The notes beneath the pieces are model-generated. The model made no database searches. It worked only from the letters and a program-made list of their open reading frames with translations, and was not told where the DNA came from. The translations under genes and the position numbers were made by a program. This document shows positions 44,300 to 52,727 of a stretch of 52,880 nt of DNA, piece by piece. The stretch is from JBDTCO01 sp039923495 (lineage in GTDB: Bacteria > Myxococcota_A > Polyangia > Palsa-1104): NCBI GenBank assembly GCA_039923495.1, contig JBDTCO010000080.1:1-52880 (forward strand), written 5' to 3'. The number at the start of each line of letters is the position of its first letter. Position 1 is the first letter of the stretch.

Positions 44300-45082
44300 A
44301 TGCCTCGCTCGCTCCTCCACGTGCTGCTCGCCGCTTCGCTCGCGCTGAGCGCGGTCGCGTCTGCGGATCCAAAGAAGGGCGACAAGCTCGAGGCCAAGAC
44401 GGCCTACGAGAGCGGCATCAAGGAGTTCGGCGACGGCAAGTACGACGACGCAGCGCGCGACTTCGGTCGCTCCTACGAGCTCGTCGGCGAGCCCGCGATC
44501 CTCTACAACGTCGCGCAGTCGTACCGGCTCGCGCAGCGCTTCGGCAACGCGGCCAAGGCGTACCGCGAGTTCCTCGCGCACCTGCCGCCGGACGCGAAGA
44601 GCCGCCCCGAGGTCGAAGGACGCATCGTCGAGATGGACGAGCGCGTCGCCGACGAGCAGCGTCGCGCCGAGCGCGCGCGGATCGAGCCGCCGCGAGAGGC
44701 GCCGATCGCACACGTCGTCGAGCCACCGCCGGCCAAGCGCATCGGTACCCTCGAGATCGTCGGCTACTCGCTCGTCGGCGTCACGGCAGCGGGGCTCGCG
44801 TCCGGCATCGCGCTGTCGGTGCTCGCCGGAAAGGCCAGCTCCGACGTGCAGCACGCCGCCAGCGCGCACGAGACGTTCGGCACGTCGCTCGACGACACGC
44901 AGTCGCGCGGCAAGACCTACGACAAGGTGGCCATCGCGATGTACGCGGTCGCGGGCGTCGCGGCCGCAGGTGCAGGCGTTGCGCTCGGGCTCGGGCTGGC
45001 GAAGCACCGCAGCGACCGCGTCGCCGTGCTGCCCGCCGTGACCCCGCAGGGTGCCGCGCTCGTGATCGGAGGCCACTTCTGA
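44300..45082 (+). CDS. Exported TPR protein with two membrane helices
   Basis: 260 residues from the ATG at 44300. Signal peptide (LLHVLLAASLALSAVASA). A TPR-like region (about 30-115: AYESGIKEFGDGKYDDAARD, PAILYNVAQSYRLAQRFGNA) resembles that of the preceding protein. An Arg/Glu-rich linker precedes two hydrophobic helices (about 155-178 and 213-235) separated by a short polar loop. The function is unknown. The shared PAILYN/PSILYN motif marks it as a relative of its neighbour. The TGATG junction couples it to the following lipoprotein. Confidence 0.82.
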   Translation: MPRSLLHVLLAASLALSAVASADPKKGDKLEAKTAYESGIKEFGDGKYDDAARDFGRSYELVGEPAILYNVAQSYRLAQRFGNAAKAYREFLAHLPPDAKSRPEVEGRIVEMDERVADEQRRAERARIEPPREAPIAHVVEPPPAKRIGTLEIVGYSLVGVTAAGLASGIALSVLAGKASSDVQHAASAHETFGTSLDDTQSRGKTYDKVAIAMYAVAGVAAAGAGVALGLGLAKHRSDRVAVLPAVTPQGAALVIGGHF

Positions 45083-46155
45083 TGCGCATCGCGATCACCG
45101 CGCTCCTCCTGGCAGGGTGCTACCACCCGAGCATCCCCGACCAGAGCTTCGTGTGCGGACCCGATGGCCTCTGTCCGTCGGGCTTCTCGTGCAACGCGGC
45201 CAGGCTCTGCGAGAAGAGCGGCAGCACCCCGAGCGCGAGCCTCTACTCGGGCCTCCTCGGTGACAAAGATCTCACCGGGCTGTCGGGTATCCTCGAGTGC
45301 TCGACGAGGACCGGGCAGATGAAGCTCCGCGTGGGGAGCGGCACGAGCGAGGTCGACACCGACATCGTGTCCGCGAGCACGGTCGGCTTCTTTCGCCTCG
45401 CTCAGACGTCGGGCCCCACGCTCGGTGTGTGGAGCTTCGAGACGTTCTCGCTCCCCGCCGGCATCACGCTCAAGCCCGCCAGCGACTCCGACGCGATGCC
45501 CGTGCTCGTGACCATCGGCGCGATGACCGTCAACGGCGCCATCGACTGGCGTGGCTTCGGCGGGTTCGGTGGCCTCGCCGCGCAGCCCGGCCAGGACAGG
45601 AGCGCAGGCGTCGCAGCCGGCGGTGGCGCAGGCCCGATGGGCGGTGGTGGCGGTGGTGCGGGCTACGCGGCCGTTGGTGACAGCGCGACGAGCGGTGGTG
45701 CAGGGGGCGCGTCCTACGGCACGCCGGATCTCGCGATCCTCCACGCGGGCGCCGGCGGTGGTGGCGGCGGCGACGACGGCGGACGCGGCGGCAACGGCGG
45801 TGGCAGCGTCGCGCTGCTCTCGAAGGCGCAGATCACCCTCGCGAGCAGCATCGACGTCTCCGGTATCGCGGGCGGCGATGCCGGCATCACGGGCGGTGGC
45901 GGTGGCGGTGGTGGCTCCGGCGGCAGCATCCTCGTCTCCGCTCCGCAGGTGGTGCTCGCCGCGGGCCACGCCTTCACGAGCCTCGGTGGCATCGGCGGCA
46001 CCGGCACGAACATGGAGAGCGACGGCGGCGCGGGCAGCGTCGGCCGCATCTACCTGGCCGGTACGCTGTCGGGCACCGCGACGTCCCAGCCGGCGGCAGC
46101 GAGCGCGATGACGCCAGCAACGTCGTTTCCCGCCGGCGCGACCGCCGCGCCGTAG
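45082..46155 (+). CDS. Cysteine- and glycine-rich lipoprotein
   Basis: 357 residues. A short signal peptide with lipobox LLAGC (lipid-modified Cys13) is followed by a Cys-rich head (VCGPDGLCPSGFSC, then LCEK), a pattern frequent in myxobacterial lipoproteins. The middle and end form a beta-rich region interrupted by long Gly runs (about 190-285), with GGGGGGAGY, GAGGGGGGDDGGRGGNGGG and similar. It probably sits in the outer membrane. The function is unknown; glycine-rich tracts suggest a flexible or fibrous segment. Last gene of the plus-strand envelope cluster; the next gene converges 10 bases away. Confidence 0.85.
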   Translation: MRIAITALLLAGCYHPSIPDQSFVCGPDGLCPSGFSCNAARLCEKSGSTPSASLYSGLLGDKDLTGLSGILECSTRTGQMKLRVGSGTSEVDTDIVSASTVGFFRLAQTSGPTLGVWSFETFSLPAGITLKPASDSDAMPVLVTIGAMTVNGAIDWRGFGGFGGLAAQPGQDRSAGVAAGGGAGPMGGGGGGAGYAAVGDSATSGGAGGASYGTPDLAILHAGAGGGGGGDDGGRGGNGGGSVALLSKAQITLASSIDVSGIAGGDAGITGGGGGGGGSGGSILVSAPQVVLAAGHAFTSLGGIGGTGTNMESDGGAGSVGRIYLAGTLSGTATSQPAAASAMTPATSFPAGATAAP

Positions 46156-46165
46156 CGCGATCGCG

Positions 46166-47521
46166 TCAGCGCGGGCGGGAGCGGCGTTCGCTCTCGGCGT
46201 CGAAGAGGACGTCGGCTGTGACGTCCTCGGCTTGCGCTTCGAGGCGCGCGCCGGAGAGCTCCGCCGTGGTCCTGCGGAGGCGATCGGTGAGCACGTTGAC
46301 GAAGGCCCAGAGGAGCTTGGTCGCGAGCACGGGCTCCTTGCGGATGATCTCGAAGAAGTCCTTGCGACGCAGCATGAGCGCGCGGCTCGGCTCCTCGGCG
46401 GTCGCCGAGGCGGAGCGCGGCATGCGATCGGCGAGCGCCATCTCGCCGAGGTGCGCGCCGCGCGTGAGCGTCGTGATGAACGTGTCGCCCTTGTGGAGCT
46501 TCACGGAGCCCGACAGGATGATGAACATCTCATCGCCCTGGTCGCCCTCGGTGATGATGGCGTCGCCTCCGGCGTAGCTGCGCACGGTCGTCACGTTGAG
46601 GACGCGCATCAGTTCCTTGTACGAGAGGTGCTTGAAGAGCGGCATCGCGCGCAGGACGTCGACGCGGTTGGTGAGGTCGCTCGTGCGCTGCGCCGACTCC
46701 TTCGTGGCAGAGGCCGCGACGCGCACGCAGATGGCGGTGATGTTGTCGTGGCCACCACCGGCGTTGGCGAGCTGCACGAAGGTCTTGGGCGCGTCCTGCA
46801 GATCGTCGGCACCGAGGATCTCGGGGACGTCGTTGTCCTTGAGGTAGGCGTGCAGGCCGTCGGAGCACAGCAGGAACTGGTCGCCGGGGAGCACCTCGAA
46901 GTCGATGGTGTCGACCTCGACGCTCTCGTACGCACCGACGGCGCGCGTGACGGCGTTCTTGTACTTCGCGTAGGGCGAGCCCTCGATCTGATCGCGCTGG
47001 ATCTTGCCGCGACGGACCAGCTCGTTGATGAGCGAGTGGTCTTCGGTGAGCTGGTGCAGCTGACCCTGGCGGAGCAGGTAGATGCGGCTGTCCCCGACGT
47101 GCGCGATGAAGCCGCGGTCGCCCGCGAGCAGCAGCGCGCTCGTGGTGGTGCCCATGCCGCGCTTGTCGGGCTCGGCCTGGCCACGGTGGAAGATGGCGGA
47201 GCACGCGGTCTGGATTGCGTGCTCCATGGCCACGAGGATCTCGGCGCGATCCTCCGGCTTGTTGTCGGCGCCGTAGCGCTTGATGAGATCGAAGGATTCG
47301 CGCGCGACCCGGGACACCTCGTGCACGGCGATCTGCGACGCGACCTCGCCGGCCGCGTGGCCGCCCATGCCGTCCGCGACGACACAGAGGTTCAACGCCG
47401 GATCGACGAGGTAGTTGTCCTCGTTCTGCTTGCGTTGGCGGCCGATGTCCGTGGCTGCGAAGAAGGTGAACTCCACTGGGGGTGAGCATGCCTCCAGAAC
47501 CGAGGCAAAGGCAAGGCTCAC
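46166..47521 (-). CDS. PP2C-type Ser/Thr phosphatase fused to a cyclic-nucleotide-binding domain
   Basis: 451 residues from a GTG overlapping the upstream stop (GTGA); a GTG at 47476 is an alternative that gives a more typical PP2C start (EFTFFAATDIGRQRKQNED). The PP2C domain (about 17-270) has the metal residues in RQRKQNED, VADGMGGH, GTTTSALLL, HVGDSRIYL, LLCSDGLHAY and GGGHDNIT. The C-terminal CAP_ED/cNMP-binding domain (about 290-415) has GEMALADRMPRSASATA, the phosphate-binding cassette with Arg. A cyclic nucleotide could therefore control dephosphorylation. It is soluble and is the last gene of the ctaA-ctaB-sco operon. Confidence 0.9.
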   Translation of the reverse strand: MSLAFASVLEACSPPVEFTFFAATDIGRQRKQNEDNYLVDPALNLCVVADGMGGHAAGEVASQIAVHEVSRVARESFDLIKRYGADNKPEDRAEILVAMEHAIQTACSAIFHRGQAEPDKRGMGTTTSALLLAGDRGFIAHVGDSRIYLLRQGQLHQLTEDHSLINELVRRGKIQRDQIEGSPYAKYKNAVTRAVGAYESVEVDTIDFEVLPGDQFLLCSDGLHAYLKDNDVPEILGADDLQDAPKTFVQLANAGGGHDNITAICVRVAASATKESAQRTSDLTNRVDVLRAMPLFKHLSYKELMRVLNVTTVRSYAGGDAIITEGDQGDEMFIILSGSVKLHKGDTFITTLTRGAHLGEMALADRMPRSASATAEEPSRALMLRRKDFFEIIRKEPVLATKLLWAFVNVLTDRLRRTTAELSGARLEAQAEDVTADVLFDAESERRSRPR

Positions 47522-48510
47522 CGTCGGGGAGACACGATCCGCTGGCGCAGCGAGCGCGGCCGGCCGACCGACAGGACATCGAGGTACGAGGTGGGCTTGC
47601 CGTCCACCGTCAGCATGCTCCCGCCAGGCGTCACCGTGCTACCGCCGGGAGGCGCCATGCCGACCGGATCCTCGACGTAGAGGCCGGGGACGTCGGGATC
47701 GACGCCGACCGCGACGAGGACCTGCACGGCCGCCTCGCGGGTCGAGAGCGCGTGCGTGCACGCCATGCGGGCGAGCGCGACCTGCGTCTCGGGCGTCGCG
47801 CGTGCGATCGCGCGACCGACCACCTTCACGCCGAGGGGTGCTAGAGGATCGGTCGAGACGTCGAAGACGACGCGTACACGACCGTGGGTGAGCGCCGGGA
47901 AGAGCAGCGCCAGCGCACCGCAGCCGTCCTTGGGCACGTGCCACCGCAGGACGACGAGCCGACCACTGGCGCCGCTATAGCGACGTGGCGTGGACGCGAC
48001 GGGTGCGCTCGTCTCGGGTGGTCCCCACGCGGCCCACGCGTCGAGCTCGCTCTCCGTCGGCGGTGCTGTGAGCGCATGCCCTCCGATCGAGAGGTACGCC
48101 TCCGATGGCTCGAGCTGCCCGGCCGGTCGATGGATGAACGCCTCGGCGCCGGCGACGTGGTGGGGCCGCGCCCGCGGCCTTACGCGTGGAGTGCCACGCT
48201 CGATGAGCCCGGCCAGCACGAGCAGACGCGCGCTCGTGTCGGGCGCAGCGGCGAGCGCCTCGGCGACGGAGCTGGCGTTCCAGTCGCGCGGCTCGAGGGC
48301 GACGTCCAGCGTGACGCCGGGCACGCGCGCGACGAGGGCCATCGCGGCGTCGATGAGCCGGTGGTCGTAGCCGCCTTTCCATCCGACGCAGCGCAGATAC
48401 AGCGTGGCCGATGGGGGCGGATGATCGACGGCGGTGTCGACCGCCGCGCCCGTGTGGGAGTCGGCCAGCGCCGAGCTGCAGGCGAGCAGCAGCGCGACCG
48501 CGAGCTTCAC
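47518..48510 (-). CDS. Exported protein of unknown function in the cta operon
   Basis: 330 residues from a GTG that overlaps the sco stop (GTGA). Signal peptide (VKLAVALLLACSSALA). The mature part has alternating strand and helix patterns with two Cys (LYLRCVGWKGGYDHRLIDAA, KDGCGALALLF). It contains RLVVLRWHVPKDG and RVRVVFDVSTDPLAPLGVKV. I recognise no family; a periplasmic copper- or thiol-handling role could be imagined from context but no CxxC or Met-rich motif supports it. Coupled on both sides. Confidence 0.7.
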   Translation of the reverse strand: MKLAVALLLACSSALADSHTGAAVDTAVDHPPPSATLYLRCVGWKGGYDHRLIDAAMALVARVPGVTLDVALEPRDWNASSVAEALAAAPDTSARLLVLAGLIERGTPRVRPRARPHHVAGAEAFIHRPAGQLEPSEAYLSIGGHALTAPPTESELDAWAAWGPPETSAPVASTPRRYSGASGRLVVLRWHVPKDGCGALALLFPALTHGRVRVVFDVSTDPLAPLGVKVVGRAIARATPETQVALARMACTHALSTREAAVQVLVAVGVDPDVPGLYVEDPVGMAPPGGSTVTPGGSMLTVDGKPTSYLDVLSVGRPRSLRQRIVSPRR

Positions 48511-49130
48511 CTGGCGACGGTGGCGCGCCCCGCGACGAGCGCGGCCATCGCGTCGCGCAGCTGCTTCATCGAAGCCGGGTCGTTCGCGTCGTAGAAACCG
48601 CGGAGCCGCGCCTCGCGATCGATGAGGACGAAGCGCGTGCCGTGGAGGATCGTGAAGCCGTCGCGCTCGCCCTTGTCGACCTCGCGCGAGATGTCCTGCT
48701 TCATGCTGTCGACGACCACCGCGCGGAGCGTGCTGTCGTCGCCGCGCACGAAGCGCCACGTCCTCGGATCGGCGCCGTAGCGCGACGCAAACTCGCGGAG
48801 CCGCTCGAGCGTGTCGCGCTCGGGATCGACGCTGACCGACAGGAGCTGCACCTTGTCAGCGAGGTGAGCGCTCGTCACGTCCTTCTGCAGGCGACCCATC
48901 TCGGTGGAGAGCAGCGGGCACGCGGACGAGCAGCTCGTGAAGATGAAGTCGACGACGGTCACCTTGCCGAGGAGATCATCGCGTCGGACAGTGCCCCCGT
49001 GCTCGTCGGTGAGCGAGAACGCGGGGATCGATCCGTAGACGGGGAGCGAGACGGCGTGCTGTCCGAGCGTGAGCGCGGTCGCTCCCGCGGCGAAGACCAC
49101 GAACGAGACGATGCCGAGCCAGCGCAACAT
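48507..49130 (-). CDS. SCO1/SenC-family copper chaperone
   Basis: 207 residues. An N-terminal membrane anchor (about 4-24) is followed by a thioredoxin-like fold with the copper-binding CxxxC as CSSAC (Cys67, Cys71) and the third ligand His163 in LHGTRFVLID. The VSVDPERDT segment is typical of SCO. SCO proteins deliver or reduce Cu for the CuA centre of cytochrome c oxidase at the periplasmic face. It follows ctaB with a TGATG junction and fits oxidase assembly. Confidence 0.92.
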   Translation of the reverse strand: MLRWLGIVSFVVFAAGATALTLGQHAVSLPVYGSIPAFSLTDEHGGTVRRDDLLGKVTVVDFIFTSCSSACPLLSTEMGRLQKDVTSAHLADKVQLLSVSVDPERDTLERLREFASRYGADPRTWRFVRGDDSTLRAVVVDSMKQDISREVDKGERDGFTILHGTRFVLIDREARLRGFYDANDPASMKQLRDAMAALVAGRATVAR

Positions 49131-50059
49131 CAGACGCGCCGGAAGATCGCCAGCGCCAGGATGACGATGGGAAGGTGGAACAGCGTGGCCACGAACACCC
49201 GGCGCGCCCACACGTTGTCGCTCTCGGGCGTGGAGTCGACGCGTAGCCCCGACACGGCCAGGACGAGGAAGCCGAGCGACAGCGGGACGGCGACCCAGAG
49301 GTACGCGCGCGACGAGATCCCCGTTGCGTACGCGGGCAGCGTGGTGACGCCGAGCAGCGCCGCGTACAGCGCGATGCGCACCTTCGTGGCCGCGACGCCG
49401 AGCACGCCGGGGACGACCTTCAGGCCCGCGGCGACATAATCGTCCTTGCGAAAGATCGAGATCGCGAGGAAGTGGGGGATCTGCCAGACGAAGAGGATGA
49501 AGAAGAGCGTGAGGCCGCCCGGATCGATGCGGCCCGTCGCTGCGGTCCAGCCCATGAGCGGCGGTGCCGCGCCGGGGATCGCGCCGATGATGAGCGCGAG
49601 CGTCGAGCGACGCTTCCATGGCGTGTACGCGAGCACGTAGATGATGAGCGAGAGCGCGGCGAGCAGGCCGGTGAGCGGATTGAGGCACAGCGTGCAGAGC
49701 GCGACGGAGACGACGGACGCGGCGAGGCCGATCCACAGCGCGAGCTCGGGGTTCATGCGACCCGACGGCAGCGGGCGGTTCCTGGTGCGGACCATCAGCG
49801 CGTCGGTGTCGACCTCGAGGTACATGTTGAGCGCGCTCGCGCCGTACACGACGAGGTTGATCGCGAACAGCGCCAGCAGCGTGTAGCCGAGGTGCAGCGG
49901 CATCGGCGAGAGCCACATGCCGCCGAACGCCGTGACGATGACGAGGAACGTGACCCGCGGCTTGCCCAGCGCGATGAGGTCCGCGACCGTCGTGCGATAT
50001 ACCGGGTTGGTGACCGGAGCGGGCGTGCCCGGTGCGGACGTACCCTGCACGACGCTCAC
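49130..50059 (-). CDS. ctaB: Protoheme IX farnesyltransferase (heme O synthase)
   Basis: 309 residues from a GTG overlapping the ctaA stop. UbiA-family membrane prenyltransferase with about nine helices. The Asp-rich prenyl-diphosphate motif is in NMYLEVDTDALMVRTRNRPL, and the second loop has IFRKDDYVAAGLKVVP. It converts heme B and farnesyl diphosphate to heme O for oxidase assembly, the step before CtaA. The flanking ctaA and sco genes confirm the role. Confidence 0.94.
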   Translation of the reverse strand: MSVVQGTSAPGTPAPVTNPVYRTTVADLIALGKPRVTFLVIVTAFGGMWLSPMPLHLGYTLLALFAINLVVYGASALNMYLEVDTDALMVRTRNRPLPSGRMNPELALWIGLAASVVSVALCTLCLNPLTGLLAALSLIIYVLAYTPWKRRSTLALIIGAIPGAAPPLMGWTAATGRIDPGGLTLFFILFVWQIPHFLAISIFRKDDYVAAGLKVVPGVLGVAATKVRIALYAALLGVTTLPAYATGISSRAYLWVAVPLSLGFLVLAVSGLRVDSTPESDNVWARRVFVATLFHLPIVILALAIFRRV

Positions 50060-50994
50060 TGCGTGGCCTCGTGCAGCTGGCCGAGAACCACGCGCTCCGG
50101 CGCCTCGGCGGCAGACCGACGCGGACCGCGCGAGTAGAGGTGCAGCGTCACGAGGTCGGCGAGCATGAGCGCGGCGACGCCGAGGTGCGCGGTGACCGGG
50201 ACGACATCGAGGAACGTCGAGATGGAGAGCCAGCCGAGCGTGCCCTGCACGATGGCGAGCACGGGCGCCGTGGCTGCGAGCGCGCGTGCCCGGACATCGC
50301 GTGTCGTGCGGAACGCGACGACGGCGATGCTGCACAGGGCCGCGAAGACGACGACCGCCCAGATGCGGTGGAACGCGTGCAGCTGCACGTTCGGGTGTGC
50401 GCCCGCAGGCCAGAGGCCGTCCTTGCACAGGGGGAGGTCGGTGCACGCGAGGCCCGCACCGAGGTGACGCATCAGCGCGCCGACGATCATCTGCGAGTAG
50501 ACGAGCACGGCCCCGGCCAGCGACGCGCGCTCGAGCGGCAGGCCCAGCGACGGCTTGGGACGCACCGTCGTGGGCGAGAGCCGGAACACGATGTAGATGA
50601 GGAGCGTGAAGAAGAGCATCGACGTCGCGAGGTGCAGGGTCGAGACGATCGTCGGCAGGCGATAGATGACGGTGAGCCCTCCGAGCACGCCCTGCGCGAC
50701 GACGAGCGCGAGCGCGAGGAAGCCGAGGCGAGCGAGGGAGCGATCACCGGTCTTGCGTGCGCGCAGGAAGAGCCCGACGAGGAGCCCGATGGTGCCGAGC
50801 CCCACCGTCGTGGCGAGGAGCCGATGCCCGTGCTCGACGAGCACGCCACCCTCCATCTTCGGGAACGCGCTGCCGAAGCAGAGCGGCCAGTCGGGGCACG
50901 CGAGCGACGAGCGCGTGTTGTGCACGAGCCCGCCAACGATGAGCAGGCAGAACGTCAGCCCGAGCAGACCCTTTGCGTAGCGAGAGAGCGTCAT
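50056..50994 (-). CDS. ctaA: Heme A synthase CtaA/COX15
   Basis: 312 residues, eight hydrophobic helices. Family motifs: EHGHRLLAT, HLATSMLFF, HRIWAVVVF and HLGVAALML supply the four heme-ligand His. Two Cys pairs (ACPDWPLC and ACTDLPLC) lie in periplasmic loops as in Bacillus-type CtaA. It oxidises the methyl group of heme O to heme A. Operon order is ctaA-ctaB-sco. It starts 33 bases after the cupredoxin-like lipoprotein gene. Confidence 0.94.
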   Translation of the reverse strand: MTLSRYAKGLLGLTFCLLIVGGLVHNTRSSLACPDWPLCFGSAFPKMEGGVLVEHGHRLLATTVGLGTIGLLVGLFLRARKTGDRSLARLGFLALALVVAQGVLGGLTVIYRLPTIVSTLHLATSMLFFTLLIYIVFRLSPTTVRPKPSLGLPLERASLAGAVLVYSQMIVGALMRHLGAGLACTDLPLCKDGLWPAGAHPNVQLHAFHRIWAVVVFAALCSIAVVAFRTTRDVRARALAATAPVLAIVQGTLGWLSISTFLDVVPVTAHLGVAALMLADLVTLHLYSRGPRRSAAEAPERVVLGQLHEATQ

Positions 50995-51027
50995 CGGCGT
51001 GCTTCGCGGCCTCTTCCTGCAGGGGAG

Positions 51028-51828
51028 CTACGGCGTCGGAGTGGTGGAGAAGACCGGCTTCCATTCGACAGGCTTCGAACCCGAGATGGTGATCTTGCCG
51101 TGCTGCGTGCCGAAGCGCTCCTGCCACGCCTCGACGTCCCACGTGCCGTCGGGGATGCCCTTGATCTCGAACTTGCCGTCCTTGTCGGTGACGGCGAAGA
51201 GCGGGTTGTTCTGGACCCACGCGTAGCCCGTCATCCACTGGTGAACATCGCACTTCACCTTCATGAGCATGCCGGCCTCGCTGAACTTCTTCTCGATGGG
51301 CGGCGTGTTCGGGACCTGCGCGACGTTGAAGATCGTCGACGTGCCCTTGTACGTGTGGATGTTGTGCAGCGTCTTGTCGCTGTTCTTGATCTTGAGCGTC
51401 TGACCCGCGACGAGCGTGACGATGCGCGGGCGGTACATGCACTGTTCCTGGTTGAGCTCGACCTCGGCCGCGGGCGGAGCCATCGCCGGCGCACCGACGA
51501 CGCGCACGATGACGTTCGCGAGCTCGCCGCCCTTGCCGACGACGACCTCCTCGTTCTTCATGTGATCCTTGGCGCAGAACGGATCGGCGCTGCGGTTGAG
51601 CTCTTCCATCTCGGGCGGCTTGCCGGAGAGGGTGACGGTGCCCTTGAGCACGCCCTCGCCGGGCTTCGCATCCGCGGCGACCGGTGCCGCAGGAGCAGCG
51701 GGCGCGGCAGGAGCGGCCGGTGCTACGGCAGGAACAGGAGGCGCGGGCTGCGGCTCCTTCTTCTCGTCACAGGCGGAAAAGGGGAGACAGAACGCACACA
51801 GCAGAGCAGAGCGCAGGACGGATCGCAT
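51028..51828 (-). CDS. Cupredoxin-like lipoprotein
   Basis: 266 residues from the ATG at 51828, chosen because GAGGA lies about 7 bases upstream; an ATG at 51834 is too close to it. Lipobox LPFSAC (Cys20). An Ala/Pro linker (repeat PAAPAAPAAP) leads to a beta-sandwich (about 65-266). It has possible type-1 copper ligands: His in TLHNIHTY and Cys-His-Met in KCDVHQWM. An Fn3/carboxypeptidase-regulatory-like end follows (DKDGKFEIKGIPDGTWDVEA). The C-x2-H-x2-M spacing differs from plastocyanin and azurin. It precedes ctaA, so a role in copper supply or electron transfer to the oxidase is plausible, not shown. Confidence 0.78.
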   Translation of the reverse strand: MRSVLRSALLCAFCLPFSACDEKKEPQPAPPVPAVAPAAPAAPAAPAAPVAADAKPGEGVLKGTVTLSGKPPEMEELNRSADPFCAKDHMKNEEVVVGKGGELANVIVRVVGAPAMAPPAAEVELNQEQCMYRPRIVTLVAGQTLKIKNSDKTLHNIHTYKGTSTIFNVAQVPNTPPIEKKFSEAGMLMKVKCDVHQWMTGYAWVQNNPLFAVTDKDGKFEIKGIPDGTWDVEAWQERFGTQHGKITISGSKPVEWKPVFSTTPTP

Positions 51829-51871
51829 GGGCATTCCTCGACGCGCCGGGGTGGCGCAGGGTGGAAGCCGT

Positions 51872-52507
51872 CTAGCGCGCGGACCCGAGGGTGTCAAGGA
51901 GCGGGCGGGTACAGTTCATGGCCCGCAGCGTCGGGGGCGCGGTGAGGGAGGAGAACGTGAGCACGGTGACCGATCCAGGCTCGAGCCGCAGCCGTTCATG
52001 GTCCCACGGCGGGATGGAGAGGTATGCGCTCAGCAGGAGGCGCAGCGGCCCGGCGTGCGACACGATCGCGATGTTCGACCCGAGCTCGTTGTCGGACAGC
52101 GCCTGCTCGATCGACGACTGGAGACGGAGCCGAACATCGGTGAGGCGCTCGCCCCCGGGCATCGTGATCTCCGACGGCGGCTGGCCGAGCAGCGCCGCGT
52201 AGCGCGGGTCGTTCATGATGTCCTCGTACGTGCGGCCTTCCCACTCGCCGGCTTGCCAGTCGAGGAGGCGTGGATCGCGCGCGACCTCGAGACCACGTGC
52301 GGCAGCGAGGATCTTTGCTGTCTCGACGGCGCGTGGCAGCGGTGAGGTGAGCACCTCGTCGAGCGGGATCCCCTCGAACAGGTTCACCAGATTGTGTGCG
52401 GTAGCCAACCCTTTGTCGGACAGCCCGAGCTCACGACGACCGGCCAGCCGACGCTCCTCGTTCCAGGCGGTCTGTGCGTTACGGATGAGGTAGACGGTCG
52501 TGTGCAC
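51872..52507 (-). CDS. Histidine phosphatase-family protein with altered RHG motif
   Basis: 211 residues from the GTG at 52507 (a GTG at 52525 is an alternative). The fold is that of the phosphoglycerate mutase-like family: LGLSDKGLATAHNL, LTSPLPRAVETAKIL, DWQAGEWEGRTYEDI, GGERLTDVRLRL and IVSHAGPLRLLLS. The catalytic RHGET motif reads RNAQT (residues 9-13), so the nucleophilic His is Asn and the next Gly is Ala. The second catalytic His (SHAG) remains. Without the nucleophile, phosphatase activity by the usual mechanism is not expected. It lies 43 bases before the cupredoxin lipoprotein gene on the same strand. Confidence 0.88.
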   Translation of the reverse strand: MHTTVYLIRNAQTAWNEERRLAGRRELGLSDKGLATAHNLVNLFEGIPLDEVLTSPLPRAVETAKILAAARGLEVARDPRLLDWQAGEWEGRTYEDIMNDPRYAALLGQPPSEITMPGGERLTDVRLRLQSSIEQALSDNELGSNIAIVSHAGPLRLLLSAYLSIPPWDHERLRLEPGSVTVLTFSSLTAPPTLRAMNCTRPLLDTLGSAR

Positions 52508-52571
52508 TGGCGCACAAGCTAGCACAGCGACCTACCCGCGACGGGGTGTAACAATCCTGCTGGAAAAGCGC

Positions 52572-52600
52572 TTGACAGAGAGGCCCTGCCCGAAGATAAA
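52572..52600 (+). promoter_or_regulatory. Sigma-70-type promoter of the tRNA pair
   Basis: TTGACA (52572-52577), an exact -35 consensus, followed after 17 bases by GATAAA (52595-52600), four of six matches to TATAAT. The expected start is near 52607, about 36 bases before tRNA-Gln. Spacing and position strongly support a stable-RNA promoter. The 52508-52571 stretch upstream shows no gene. Confidence 0.8.
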
Positions 52601-52642
52601 TGGCGCCGTCTCGAGGGGCAACCGTCTCCAAAGGGATGGCAT

Positions 52643-52713
52643 TCGGGGATCGTCCAATGGCAGGACAGCAGACTCTGACTCTGCTTATCAAGGTTCGAAT
52701 CCTTGTCCCCGAA
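52643..52713 (+). tRNA. tRNA-Gln (anticodon CTG)
   Basis: 71 nt cloverleaf. Acceptor stem TCGGGGA/TCCCCGA, D stem GTCC/GGAC, anticodon stem GCAGA/TCTGC with loop CTCTGAC (anticodon CTG at 52675-52677, reading CAG), T stem CAAGG/CCTTG with loop TTCGAAT. Discriminator A at 52713. CCA is not encoded. Confidence 0.96.
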
Positions 52714-52727
52714 CCCAACAATGTAAC

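Noticed and set aside
45640..45940. Glycine-codon-rich GGT/GGC stretch as a tandem DNA repeat or CRISPR-like array
   Set aside because: The units are irregular in length and sequence and lie within a continuous lipoprotein frame; no spacers or conserved repeats.
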